Shown here: positions 11,473 to 23,656 of the stretch, piece by piece | How positions within the stretch are numbered: position 1 is the stretch's first letter | How the letters are laid out: the number at the start of each line of letters is the position of its first letter | NCBI RefSeq assembly: GCF_020520425.1 | Contig: NC_079487.1 | Coordinates: 133,880,385-133,944,384 of the forward strand | Reading direction: 5' to 3' | Source: Spinacia oleracea | Lineage: Eukaryota > Streptophyta > Magnoliopsida > Caryophyllales > Amaranthaceae | DNA length: 64,000 nt | Position numbers and translations under genes: made by a program | Notes under the pieces: generated by a model | Seen by the model: the letters and a program-made list of their open reading frames with translations, nothing else | What the model was told of the DNA's origin: nothing | Database searches by the model: none

Positions 11473-11894
11473 GTGTTCTCTTCACCTGAATTTCACTTAT
11501 CTTATCTTATTGACCCTGAACTTATCTTATCTTATCTTATCTTATTGACCCTTATCTTATCTTATCTGAACTTATTGACCCTTATCTTATCTTATCTGAA
11601 CTTATTGACCATTATCTTATCTTATCTTATCTTATCTCATTGACCCTTATTTTATCTTATCTTATCTTATCTTATCTTATTGACCCTTATCTTATCTTAT
11701 CTTATCTTATCTTATTGGCCCTGAACTTATCTTATCTTATCTTATTAACCCTGAACTTATCTTATTTTATCTTATCTTATTGGCCCTGAACTTATCTTAT
11801 TTTATCTTATCTTATCTTATCTTATTGGCCCTTATTTTATCTTATCTTATCTTATCAGACCTGAAATAAGTGAAAATAAGGTGAAGAGAACAGA
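11473..11894. mobile_element. Foldback element filled with TTATC pentamers
   Basis: The ends are inverted copies: GTGTTCTCTTCACCTGAATT at the left and, read from the right, CTGTTCTCTTCACCTTATTT, both leading into TTTCACTTAT. The interior (about 11510-11860) is almost entirely CTTAT pentamers, broken at intervals by TGACCCTGAA or TGGCCCTGAA. The same terminal words occur at 14110-14340, so this is a family. It has no coding capacity. I could not fix the target duplication, so the superfamily stays open. Confidence 0.6.
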
Positions 11895-14105
11895 GCTTAA
11901 CTTTAAATGTCCTTTTGTTTGTTCCTTATGTGTGCTTGCAGCTTACTCAAATAATGAGATTTTTTGGGGAAAAACAAGCGTTATACAATATTTAGAAAAA
12001 AAATAAATTAAAATTAAAAAATACAAAATAAAAATACAAAAGAAATAACAGAATAATGCACTAAAAAAAGAAGGCTGAAACTGCTGAAACGAAGCCGTTG
12101 AAGCTCATATGCATGCAAAATTGCATGCATAGCTATGCAGCCAAAAATTTGGGGACCAATAACTACTAATCTATACCTAGTATTTAAAAAGGAAAACCAT
12201 AGATTATTAGATACATGTGTCATCCCCATCTTTCATCCATTAATTTGTTCTTTTTTTTTTCTTTTTGTTATACGAAGTATTTTACAACTTCAACACCTCT
12301 TCAACTTCATCTTTCTCATTCAACATTAATTCACCATTTAATTCATTTTTTTCAACTTTTAAATTTCATATATTCCCACTAAAATCACAAGCTTTCAACA
12401 AAATTAACACTTTAAAAACCGTTTAACAATAATTGTCCGTTCATTGAACGGGCTCATAAAATAGTTTCTTTAATTGGATAACATGTATCCGTAAAATAAT
12501 TATAATTATAAGTTAAATTATTGTAGGGCATCATAATTCATAAACCCAAAAACATTGCAGGTTTGTAGGGGTTCATTCTACAGAGTATACATTTGCTTGA
12601 CTGCTTTTGGTTGCCTTAAGTATACAATCTCAATCCCTAACGAAAGTCGTATCACTTTCAATAACTTAAAAATTGGACCAGTTTGCTTTTGTTTTACGTT
12701 TTCCACGTTAAACAAAGATGTTTCATCCTAATTCCTTAGCTTTAAGGGCCCACGTAGCCACATTAAATAACTAATTCAGCTCAACCCACTAAATCTCATA
12801 CAAATCGTGGTAAATGTTTTTTCATTGACTTTTTATTTCGTCAAATAACTAAGATTTATCTTTGGTAATTGCTTTTGTATAGTCATTTAAAAAAAACTAA
12901 TTTTGAGCCAAAATAAAAAAGTGGTTTGGACTAACTTTAGGATTTTGACTTTGAAGTTGTTAATAGGAGTACTGTGCATAGTAACATTCAACAATTGATT
13001 TTACCAAATAAGTTTTTTAGGCAAATATGAAATAAAACAACCAGTAAAAAAGCTAATAGTACAAACAACCGATTGAACCAGCCAAGTGAACCAACTAACA
13101 ACTGACAACCAAATCCAATTGCCAAACAAGTCCACAATGTTTTAATGTGTAGTTTTGTTAGATTCATTTTTAATGTACTTTTAGAATCTAAACTTTTTAC
13201 TAAAGACCCTTTTCAAGAAACAACATTTTAAAGCTATGAAACTAAAAATACTAACGAGATCTGATTAAATGTCAAGCAGGTCCACCACAAAAATTTACAT
13301 CCTAATATGCTGGTTTTGACAGGGCCAACAAGCGGAACATTTTTGTGCCCAACACCTGATATTTCATACTAAAATAGTAGATTTTTCGAGCCATTTTCAC
13401 ACCTGTATAAGCTTGGAAAGTTTTAAAACCGGTTTGAACCAAACAAAACCTGAAAAACGGACCCAAGATTGTGCCTAAACCACCATTTTTAGGTTGGGAC
13501 GGCCGACTACTCATGATCAAGTCTAATACCAATGACATAAACACATCTTAGTGATCGCCAAAAAAAAGGCAAATGAAACCATGTCTAAACAGATGAATAA
13601 CATTGTTATTGGGAGGCGAACCAAAAGATTGGTTTTATGGCAGTAAAAAGAAGCTTATGTATTTCTTTGTCTTAATGGTTTTCATTCTTTGATCCTTCCC
13701 TTTTCCTTATTATCGAAAAAATGTTTTAGGTTATCTTTTTCAAAAGGGTTAACTTAGTTTTTATTTTATTAAAAAAAAAAAAAAAAAGATGAATAACAGA
13801 GTAAGTATAAACGGAGTACAAATGTACAAAAATAAAAAAAAAAAATTGATGAGTCACATGCGAGACTAACAAAATTACAAAGTTGCATCAACAGTTGTGA
13901 TTATAAGTAGAGTGTGTAGCGACCTACAACTTGTACACAAAAACCTTGAATAATGAAAGTGACACCCATTTACGTGCAATTTCTAGTGAATTTCTTAGCT
14001 TCTTTTACCCAACGAAATGACTAATTACAATGTGCAGCATGCGAAAAAGCCCGCACCCACAGGAAAAGTTGTAGCGCCACTAGTCTCACCAACTCATTCA
14101 CTAGC
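11895..14105. other. AT-rich spacer, no gene seen
   Basis: No exon-like frame is convincing. One TACGAAGTA nonamer lies at 12271. A stretch of GCATGC words occurs near 12110-12140, resembling RY-type seed motifs by composition only. Long A runs occur near 13770 and 13835. The minus-strand frame at 13302-13544 has 80 codons but no recognisable motif or splice partner. Confidence 0.55.
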
Positions 14106-14109
14106 TTAG

Positions 14110-14340
14110 GTCATGTTCTGCTCTGTTCACCTTATTTGCACTTATTTCAGGAAAAATAAGTTTAAATAAGTTTAGTTAAGTTAAGATAAGATATGTTCAA
14201 AAAAATAAGGGTTGACCAAGTACAATTTAGAACTAAAATAAGTTTTGATAAATTTTGATAAGATCAGATAAGTTCAATTAAGTTCAGATAAAATAAGTTC
14301 AGAAAAAATAAGTGAAAATCAGGTAAATAGAACGCAGACT
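14110..14340. mobile_element. TIR-like element of the GTTCACCTTATTT family
   Basis: The left end has GTTCACCTTATTTGCACTTA, and the right end read inward has GTTCTATTTACCTGATTTTC followed by ACTTATTTT. The interior is full of AAGTTTAGATAAG-type words. The ends match those of the TTATC foldback at 11473-11894. About 230 bp, noncoding and old. Confidence 0.5.
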
Positions 14341-14456
14341 TAGAAGTCTTTGAGAAGTGTACAAATTTGATGAAAGTGGTTACAAAAGCAATTTAAAGTT
14401 CCCTTATCACCCCAAATGACCGGATATAGTATATTGGATATTTGTAGGTTGAAAAG

Positions 14457-14612
14457 ATGTGCAAGTATTGAGTTTCCTTAGAGAAAATTTGCAAAATTTA
14501 TAAAACTTCTTTAAGTGGTAAAGATTGCGATAAATATTACTACGTTGACCACTTAAAGAAGTTTCATGAATATTGTAAATTTTATGTTCAAGGAAATTCA
14601 ATGCATGCATTT
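14457..14612. repeat. Long inverted repeat (hairpin)
   Basis: Two arms of about 65 bases pair with mismatches. The inner 17 bases, AAACTTCTTTAAGTGGT (about 14504-14520) and its exact complement (about 14550-14566), are perfect, with a loop of roughly 30. The arms extend outward through TTTCCTT and an ATG-CAT segment. It may be a small foldback transposon or a young hairpin-RNA locus. Confidence 0.7.
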
Positions 14613-15600
14613 TATAGAAAAAAAATATTAGTCACAACAAATTAAGATTCGTTAAACCTTGAACGCATCACACATGGAACTAGTAGTAATGGCAACGAGT
14701 CGGATTTTACAAACTCTATATTTTACCCACTTATGTTCTGGTTTGGATTTTAAAATTAGGTTTCAGGCTCAGATTATATATATCGGAGTTATGTAAGATT
14801 ATTTTTCGGCGTTGAGTCGAATTTGGATAATTTAACACTTAAAATCATACGATTCAGAATTTTAGGAAGATACCATATATACATATTTATAATGTAATTT
14901 AATCTATTAGTTGATGAAATGGCAGTAGTATTCAACTATTAAAGTCATTGGGATGAGGAGGAGTCGCCAATTAAACCTTGTTCCATGTCCCCTTACCTTA
15001 TAGTATGAATAAACCCGTGTATACAAGTTGTTAGTTCAAGCTTTCTACCCCCACAACCCACTTCCGACAACCACGATCATACACTACACAAACTCCACTT
15101 CCTACAACGTTAGGATCAAACTTTCACTCTTTTTACATTAGGGTCGAATTTTTAAGATTAAATCGAGTCGGTTCATAATTTTTTAAAATTTTGGTGTATA
15201 AGATCAAACACTTGTTTTTAGTGTATAACAAAGATATCCACCGTCGATAACAATGACTATCCCTCTCATTTCGCATACTCCAATTACGGATAAAGAGTTA
15301 AAGACTAGCTAATACCGAATAATTTATTTTCATTTCCAGTAGATAAATTTTAAACCCTAACTTATTGATTAAGAAATAAAGTGAACAATCACATATATCC
15401 AGAAAAAACAGGATAACCTCCAGCATCCAGCACGTAACAAAATTTTACCCAAAATCCAACTCCACCATACTTTCCGTGCGCCTTCCTGACCTCGTCTACG
15501 GTCTACGACTCTATCTACGAGAGTACGAGACAAACAAAATAAATACAGCGCGAAACCATTTAATTATACGCTACTCGATTAAAATTAATTTATTAAAAAA
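14613..15600. other. Spacer upstream of the RGLG gene
   Basis: No gene was recognised. The last 150 bases should hold the RGLG core promoter, but I cannot pick a TATA box with confidence. TAAATACAGCGCG near 15541 is the nearest candidate. Confidence 0.5.
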
Positions 15601-15689
15601 TTACTCCAAAAATGTCTTCATCTTTTTACTTCTTCGTATAATCAAATAATCAATCAAACTCCACCGAAAAAACAAATCCAAAAAATAGA

Positions 15690-16905
15690 TGCAACAAAGT
15701 CTTTTTTTTTCTGCAATTGGAATCTCATTCACTCTCTCTCTCCTCCAAAAAGCAGCTCCTTCTCTTCCGCTTTCTCTCTCTACAGTCCTCTCAAGTGGCG
15801 AAGGTACATTAATTTTATTTTTGCTTTGTCGAATTAAAAAATTCAGTGTTATTGTTGTTGTTGAATTAAATTTCTGAAATTGCATTTTTTAGGTTAAATT
15901 TCTCACAATTTGATGAATATTTTCGTACTTTTTTGGATGTATAATCTCTGTTTTAATTCAGTGTTTTTTTTTTGTTGATTTAAAATTTGAAAATGCACTT
16001 TTTAGGTTAAAGTTTTCGCAATTGGATGATTAATTAGTTTTTGAGGTATATTCTTAGTTTTGATAGCGAATCTATTGATTATGACTGAATATTATTTTAA
16101 TTGTTGATGATTTTATTATGTTATCCAGTTAAATTTCGACATTTGATTTTCTTAATTGCATTTTTCAATTTTTAATTTGAGTGTAATTATTGTTTTTAAT
16201 TAAGTGCATTGTAATTAATTTCACGACTAGTATTCTCAGAGTAGGTTATGTCGACGAAGAAAACAAGATTACGTGCCGAAGGCGAATTAACGTGAAAGAA
16301 TTAATTTAGATTTTCTATTAATGTTGATTTGACTTTTTTTTAGCTCTTGATTTTTATGTACTTGTGTAAATTTCATATAATTTGCATTGCAGTTTCTTGT
16401 GAGTTTCTGATTGCAGTGAGATTTGTTTTTGTATTTTGTTTTTAAAATTGTTGTTTGATTGGATTTTTATACTTTTAGGTGTGGAAGACATAGACTTTTA
16501 TGTTAAATTAAAGGAGACCTAGAAAAGTGTTGGTTGAAGTTTGATGCGTTGTGTTTATCCACCATATCTCTGTCGCTTTCGAGATTTTGGTCTATAATAT
16601 CGGCCTTTTTCGAATTTTTTTGTTTGATTGAGTTTGGAATTATTGATTGATTGTTGTTTTTCATCATAATTTTAGGTATATATATCTGCCTAATAAGCGG
16701 TGTTGTGGTGAAAGTTTGTTGTGGCCCGATAGTTTTGAATTCGACGTGAAGTTCATTGTCATTGCTCTTTTAAACGTCATTCTGTTGATTGAGGAAAGGT
16801 ATTGAGGAAAGCTTTTGTTGAAGTTTGGTTTTTATGTTGCTTTGGTTGTTATTTTTGGTTGCTTTGGTGTATTGCATTTGGAGAAGTGGAGTAGTTCAAG
16901 TACAA
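15690..16905 (+). other. Predicted 5' leader of RGLG with intron(s)
   Basis: A CT-rich exon-like stretch (CTCTCTCTCCTCC, 15733-15790) ends in AAG|GTACAT at 15803/15804, a strong donor. The following 1.1 kb is T-rich and intron-like. Leader introns are common in plant genes of this type. The exact acceptor before the coding start cannot be fixed from sequence alone. Confidence 0.5.
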
Positions 16906-19900
16906 ATGGGAAATAGAAGTTCATCGAGGAGGAGGTCAGTGTCTTCATACGAGCGGACTCCTAGCCAAAGCCATGGGTTTCCACCGCCTTCTCCGTATGT
17001 GTCTCAGCCAGGTTACGCTCCACAAACACCTTATACATCTCATTCTCAGCATCCTCCATATGCGCCTTCACCGTTGCCTAGTTATGCTCCCCCTCCTCCA
17101 ACTACTACACGTCCTAAGAAGACGTTAGAAAGAAAGTATTCGAGGATTGCAGATAACTATCGCACCTTGGATGAGGTTAGGGCTCGTAGATTATTTTATA
17201 GAACTTTGTTCATTTTTGGTTGTGGCAGCAACATTTTCATGATAGATTTGAGACCTTACTTCGGGATGATGTTATCTTGTAGTCCCTTTTTATGATTTAG
17301 TTAATCTACATGCTTGAATTTCAAAGGTTATAGGTCTTTGGAATGTTGATACTTGAGAATGAATTATCATAGAAAGTAACGGCTAGACAAGAACTGGCTG
17401 ATCATCGAGCATGTTGTTTGCAGATTAACCTGTTCTATTTTGAATTTTTACTTTTGTACTCCGTATCAGCAGTTATGACTTTAAAGTCTGTGCTCAAGTA
17501 TTTAAATACATGGCCTTTTGACATCTTTGTAGGTTACTGCAGCACTTGCACATGCAGGGCTTGAGTCATCCAATTTGATTGTTGGCATTGACTTTACAAA
17601 GAGCAATGAGTGGACAGGTTTAACTTTATCCTCTTTAATTTGGCTTTTTTTAACTTTTTTTAAGTAATTAATCCTTATTGCATTTGCTCCATTCTTTTTG
17701 CTGTAAACAGGTGCTAAGTCATTCAATAGACGAAGTCTACATCACATTGGAAATGATCCAAACCCCTATGAGGAAGCAATATCAATTATTGGAAAAACTA
17801 TATCTGCGTTCGATGAGGATAATTTGATTCCATGTTATGGATTTGGAGATGGTAACTGTCATCACAAGCTGGATTGCTAATTATTGGATGATTTTTTCTT
17901 GTCTGTCATAAATACTTCAGTTACTCAAATCTTAAATTTTCCCCGCAGCATCAACCCATGACCAGGATGTCTTCAGTTTCTACGATGATGACAGATACTG
18001 CCAAGGATTTGAGGAAGTTCTCTCACGTTATAGAGAGTTGGTTCCCCAATTACGGCTAGCAGGTTAGTATAGGTTTTCCTTCACTCTAGAGCTAATGGAA
18101 ACATTTATTTAGAAGATGGTAATGAATAAATATCATATCGGTTAATTTCATGTATTCTTTGATTTTGTGTGGCAGGGCCAACCTCGTTTGCTCCCGTTAT
18201 TGAAATGGCCATGACTATAGTCGAACAAAGTGGTGGACAATATCATGTTTTGCTGATTATTGCTGATGGACAGGTTATTCGCGTTACTTCTTATCTGCCT
18301 TCTACTGAATGTTGATACCTTGAGAAGATAGCACTATTGCTAGTTAAAGCCGAGGCCAAATATGGTGTTAATTGTTTACTTTTGTAAAAATTGACTATAT
18401 ATTTGTTTCCTTATAATTCGTGCTAAGAGGCTAAGAACTTTTGAAATCCTTAGGTAGGTTAGTTAGTGCTCATTTTGGGGAGTAAGGGATCCAAATGTTC
18501 TCCATAAAAATCAATCTCTCGTAACGCTGGTGGAGGATGGGAATGGAGTCACTGTTCTGATCCCTAATTCTCTCTTAAGTTTTATATTGTAGACCTAAGT
18601 TGGGAAATTTTATCGTATATAGGAATATTAGCAAAAACCAACCGTTTTACCGAAGTCGTATTCACATAACCACTCCTAGATAAAATATTATACTCTGTAG
18701 ATAGACACCTCTTGCCAGAGTTCGTCTCCTAGTATGCTTTTCTATTTTCCAGCGTTAAATTTCACATTACCATTTCCTTAAATAAGAACCAAAAGGTGGT
18801 GGTTCTCACTACAAGAGAGTAATAAGTGCCTAGGTACACTCATCAATTTATATCTATGTCCTCGAGAGAAACCTTTGAATGGGTTGCATTTGTCTCATTG
18901 TCTGATAATACCAAAATTGGGCCTGGTTTCCGCAAGTTCAAGCCTTTAGGAGAGAAGAAATAATGTTGAAAGAAGGAAGTGGACCTAGACGAGGGCCTCA
19001 AAGTTGAGGGTGTCATTGGGGAATGCTTAGAAGGGTAAAGGTTGTCCTAATCTGGAAGAGTTCTCTGGAAGGCCTTCTGTATTGGAATTTTTCAACGTTA
19101 TTGAGATTTGATGGGGAATTTGATTTTTTTTTGTTGGGGGATATTGAAGACACTACTAATATAAGACAATATTTTACGAAGTACAAGGTTTTGACTTTAT
19201 ATTTACCAATAGTTTTGCATTATTCTGATTGAAGTACTTGAATTCCTTGGTTGTAAACCTTCAATAATTATTTACTAAACTAAAAGTTAGATAAAATAAG
19301 ACTGTAATTCTAGAATGTTCGTGTTTATGATTACCAAAAGGATCTGTATATTCACTTGTGCTTTATTGACGCCCTTTTTTTAGTCTAAAAGATAGAATTT
19401 CGTATATATTTCCAAGACAAAGGTATTAACCACCTTCCGCTAGTGATTTGTATATGTCATGTTAGAAAGATCAATATGGTATGATTTCCGGGCCTTCTCC
19501 TTGTTCCTATATTAACATCCCTAGCTTTTGCTAGAAGCCTCATCACAAACACCTGTAGGTGAAGAAATTATTTGTTAGGGTGTAACTTTTCTTCTCAACA
19601 TGACTTTGGCACTAGAATAAAAAGGAAGGAAAAGAAAATCTCAGTAAATTTAGGATTCGTAGCAGTGGTGCTAGAGATGAATAGTTGGCAGGTGTAGTGG
19701 TGAGTGAACCAACCTTTGGCAGATCAGCTCTTTATAACAATTTTCTATTCGCAAAAATATTTATCGTGGAATTTATTTAGTTTCAGTTTTTTGTAATCTC
19801 CAAACTTGTCTTGTTGTTTCTACTTTCTAGGACTTCGTACTTTATGACGTATTCTCATATATTAGGATTTAGGTTGTTCTAGAGATTTTTCCTTCTGTTT

Positions 19901-21171
19901 ATTACTTGCTGTGGATTATGTTGTTTTGATACTTATGAATTTGTGTACCACATCAGGTCACAAGGAGCGTTGACACACAGCAAGGAAACCTTAGCCCACA
20001 AGAGCAAAAGACAATTGAAGCAATAGTCCAAGCAAGGTATGTTCTGACAAATTGTTGATTCTTCGCCTAACTATTTTCCGTTTTACTCTTTTCTCTCGAG
20101 GAATGTTTCCAAAATTTATCTCATGTCTGTTAAATTTCAGTGCATATCCCCTGTCAATAGTTCTGGTTGGAGTGGGAGATGGGCCATGGGACATGATGAG
20201 AGAGTTTGATGATAACATCCCTGCTCGGGCTTTTGATAACTTCCAAGTAAGCAATTTGGTGATCTCTGGTAAATTGATTATGTATTTCTTCTCTTACCAG
20301 ACAGTGCAAGTAATTGTCTGAATATTTGCTGTGATTAGTTTGTGAATTTCACTCAAATCATGTCAAAGAATGTGGACACGTCGAAAAAGCAAACCGAATT
20401 TGCGCTCTCAGCCTTAATGGAAATACCTTCTCAATATAAAGCTACTCTTGAACACGGCATATTGGGGTAATAAATAATCTCCCTTTTCCCCAAATAGTTG
20501 ATGCTTTTTAATCTTGATGCATATCAATTTTATTATACCTTACAAATTACGATCTTTTGACTAAATTTCTTCTTACTATGCAGCCGTAGAACTGGACATT
20601 GTCCGGAGAGGGTTTGCCTTCCTCCACCTCAATACAATGCTGCATCTGGACGCATTGGCTCAAAATCGTTTTCCCGCACAAGCAGTTTTCAGAAGAGTTC
20701 TCCAGCTTATCCTCATCCAGGAGCTGGACTTGGCACAAGTTCATCTTCAACTCCTGCTTATAGTAGCACTGCCCCACCCTCAGCCTCTGCTTATAGTAGC
20801 ACCGCTCCTCCCTCAACTTCTACTTATGAAAATCAGGTAACCTTTTTTTTGTTAAGTAGTGCGTGACATACTTTGCACCATCAGTCACACAAGACAAGAT
20901 TAATGTTGTGTTTTCTTTATGTGGAGCAGCTTTGTCCTATATGCATCACCAGTCCTAAGAATATGGCTTTCGGTTGTGGGCATCAGGTAATATATGAAAG
21001 CATGCATTACTTATTTACTTGTCACGTTTTATTCAAGGTATTGGGTGATGAAACTGACTTCCATGTTCATACGTTAATCCTTTGAATCAGACATGCTGTG
21101 ATTGTGGAGAGTTTCTGGATGCTTGCCCAATTTGCCGACGTTCAATTGAGACCAGAATAAGGCTGTACTAA
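16906..21171 (+). CDS. RGLG: RGLG-type copine/vWA-RING E3 ubiquitin ligase
   Basis: Eleven exons join in phase to 470 aa: 16906-17175, 17533-17617, 17711-17851, 17949-18062, 18176-18273, 19957-20036, 20141-20246, 20339-20466, 20584-20836, 20930-20986 and 21091-21171. The start [11 protein letters not shown] is an N-myristoylation context, known for this family, followed by a Pro/Tyr/Ser-rich stretch to about 70. The copine-type vWA domain spans about 85-345; its metal-binding motif is D110-F-T112-K-S114, with GPTSF and IIADGQ downstream. A Ser/Pro-rich linker with two AYSSTAPPS repeats leads to a C-terminal RING (C427, C430, C441, H443, C446, C449, C456, C459), ending TRIRLY. RGLG proteins act at the plasma membrane and nucleus, building K63-linked chains and tuning hormone and drought signalling. 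The body is closest, from memory, to RGLG1/RGLG2. Confidence 0.93.
18274..19956 (+). other. Intron 5 of RGLG
   Basis: The only long intron of the gene (1.68 kb), inserted right after the IIADGQ metal-site codons. It carries a TACGAAGTA nonamer at 19175 and a decayed TACTCTGTA form near 18690. No element ends could be fixed. Confidence 0.8.
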
Positions 21172-21712
21172 AAGATTTTCAACATTTTTGAAAGTCTTTT
21201 AGGTGGTAGTACGTACTAGCTTGAGTAGCCGTATCCCATTAGTTTTTCTAGAGGTGGTGAGTATCTTATTTGGTTTTTCCGTACAACTAAAGTCGTCAGA
21301 ATCGTCATCGTTATGGAAGAAACCTGTTTCTTGTCTATGCAGTTATGTGAGAGTGGAGAAACTGTCAGCAAGCAGCCCAACGACAGACGGGGTGCTAATG
21401 CATTGTGTTGAGTAGGTCGGTAGGAGTAGTTTTGGTGGAAAATATTGGGAGTATTTTTGTAAAGTTATTTTTTTATCTGTTTGTTATTTATGGTTACTTT
21501 CTTCTCTCTGCAGATCTAATAATCCCCACTTCCTGTATGCAGTAATTTGACTGATTGTTGACAAAACCACATTATTGATGTAAATACTAGTTTTCTTTCA
21601 TGATTGGAAGCTTATACTTCGTACATAAGTTTCGGTAGATAAAAAAAGCTCATCTGTACGATGCACCAAAAAATGATTGAGCAAAAGTTGAAAGAGGATA
21701 CGGGTAGTTGTA

Positions 21713-23177
21713 TTTTTTTTTTGACATAGGTTCAAACTTGCATAATGTAAAATGTCTTATAAAATTACACTAAACATTAAGGTCTTTATGGACCATTACA
21801 AATACTAAACTAAAAATCAAATTAATAGATAACGCAAGGGTCCTGTGCTCTTCTTGTTTTAGCCCGTAATTGTTGAAAACGTCTTGCTCACTACTATGTT
21901 AGATGGTACTAATGTTAGGTGGATTACCATCAAGTCTCCCAAAAGGACCCTAAAACATGGGGAACAAGGACACGAGAGAAAGATAACCAATGTGATAGGC
22001 TAGGTTGATTGACCTTGTGTATTGCACACAAGGCGTCTGCACACAACTTGTTTAGGATGCTATGAACGCCTATAAAATGAGTAGCAGCGTTCAAATAAAG
22101 ATTTTTTGAAAGCGCTAAGAGAAACCCTCAACACTAACCTACAGGGAGAGATAACAAAAGTTACCCTCCACGACCAAATGACAACTAAACCCGATGACAC
22201 TGACCCTTCCTATTACTCGTTACTCCTTTCCTAACAAAACAACTAAGACTTTTACCCCAAGCTCACTCTCAAACTCAAAGGAGATAACTTCCATTATTCT
22301 AACACCAGCATCAGAGATGGAGAGACTGACAATAACTCCGCAGGCTTACCAACAACCCCCCCCCCCCCCCCATTTGAACCTCAAAGGGGGTAAACCACCT
22401 ACACCTGAATAACTTCTTAAGAAATACCAGGACAACACCAGGTGACCTCCTGTATCGATACAACCTCAAACAGACCATTCTTAGAAAAAACAAGAAAAAA
22501 CCAACACAAAAAAACCAAAACGTATCATTAAAACTGAACATATTACACTAACCTAGAGACTACCACAAAGCAAAGAGGAGGGAACAGGTACACACTAATG
22601 GCAATATAATCCCAACAACCTCAAATCCTAAAACTAACCTTTACCTTTACTGTCAAGGTTGGGGTGAATCGACACTACAAGACGATGGTGATTACCTTTA
22701 CCATCAAGATCTCCGACACAAAACAAGACAACGGCGATTAGAAAAGACCGGGAAAACAAGCCAAGAAACCAACACAAGGTACTACCCAGAACCTACAAAC
22801 AGAAACAACCAAGACAAACGATTCCAAATCCAACAACAACCCCTAACCCTAACAAAAATTACCTCACCGACAACAGAGGCGGTGGCGGCGACGGCGAGGG
22901 TGGGATTGGAAGCCGGCTAGGTTGAATTTCTAACCCGTTCAATTACCTCCGAACACAAAATCAATTCTTTGCTTGGATACTCCGATAACCCGAACAAGAA
23001 ACTCTACAACTACACACAAAACTCCGGCGAGATCTAATACCTCCCGACGACTAAACACCACAAGCCCGGTGAGAGGAGCAAGAACTAAGAGGAGGTGGAA
23101 GCAAAGCTTGGCTCCTCTTTCAACCCTCAACCGAGTGAACACAACCCTTACTAGGCTAAAGAGGCAACAAAACTACT
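21713..23177 (-). mobile_element. Non-autonomous LINE-like retroposon
   Basis: A 1465-bp insertion flanked by a perfect 16-bp target duplication, GATACGGGTAGTTGTA (21697-21712 and 23178-23193). A T10 run sits directly after the left copy, so the element lies on the minus strand with its poly(A) tail at 21713. Read that way it begins CAGTAGTTTTGTTGCC, has a GC-rich, CCACC-rich leader of about 350 bases (23177-22830), then T/G-rich noncoding sequence, and ends TTGAACCTATGTC(A)n. No endonuclease or reverse-transcriptase frame is present. The longest frame (76 codons, 22311-22541) is low-complexity. It therefore looks like an internally deleted or parasitic LINE relative, moved by another element's machinery. 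The perfect duplication marks it as young. Confidence 0.75.
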
Positions 23178-23656
23178 GATACGGGTAGTTGTAGGCTTTC
23201 TCTATTTTGTGTTTGATCGGGAATTGTTAAATAGAAATTAACATCAGGACTTGCTGAATAGAGAAATTACTTTAACAGTAGAACAAAAATTGCAAAAAGA
23301 GGCTCTTTTTATTTAAGCGAACTTCAATATTGTAGTACAACAACGGGAACTACATGTACAACAACAACGACTCGATAATTCTACACCTATATAAGCTACA
23401 TATAATACAATAGGATAAAGCTAAGACTTTTAATATTTTATGGCAACTACATTCAACATAGAATGCACATTCAATGTAGCATGTAGCAGTTTTTAGTTTT
23501 TGTCGGGCTTCATGGTATTACTGCTACTTGTACATAACTTTTGAGGCTTTTCATCCTAAGTAAATAAGATTCTCCTTTGTTGCGTTAAAAAAAGAATGCC
23601 GATCCAACTTTCGGACAAATTACGAGTTTAAAGCAGGCTGCTATATCATTTAAACA
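23178..23656 (-). other. 3' flank and UTR of GLE1
   Basis: After the right copy of the retroposon's target duplication this stretch carries the probable GLE1 3' UTR on the minus strand. The RGLG and GLE1 genes converge here. Nothing else was seen. Confidence 0.5.

Noticed and set aside
13302-13544. 80-codon minus-strand frame
   Set aside because: No family signature, no supported exon neighbours and AT-rich surroundings; probably chance.
22840-22856. CCCTAACCCTAAC as an interstitial telomere repeat
   Set aside because: Only two units and inside the LINE-like retroposon; too short to mean more than chance.
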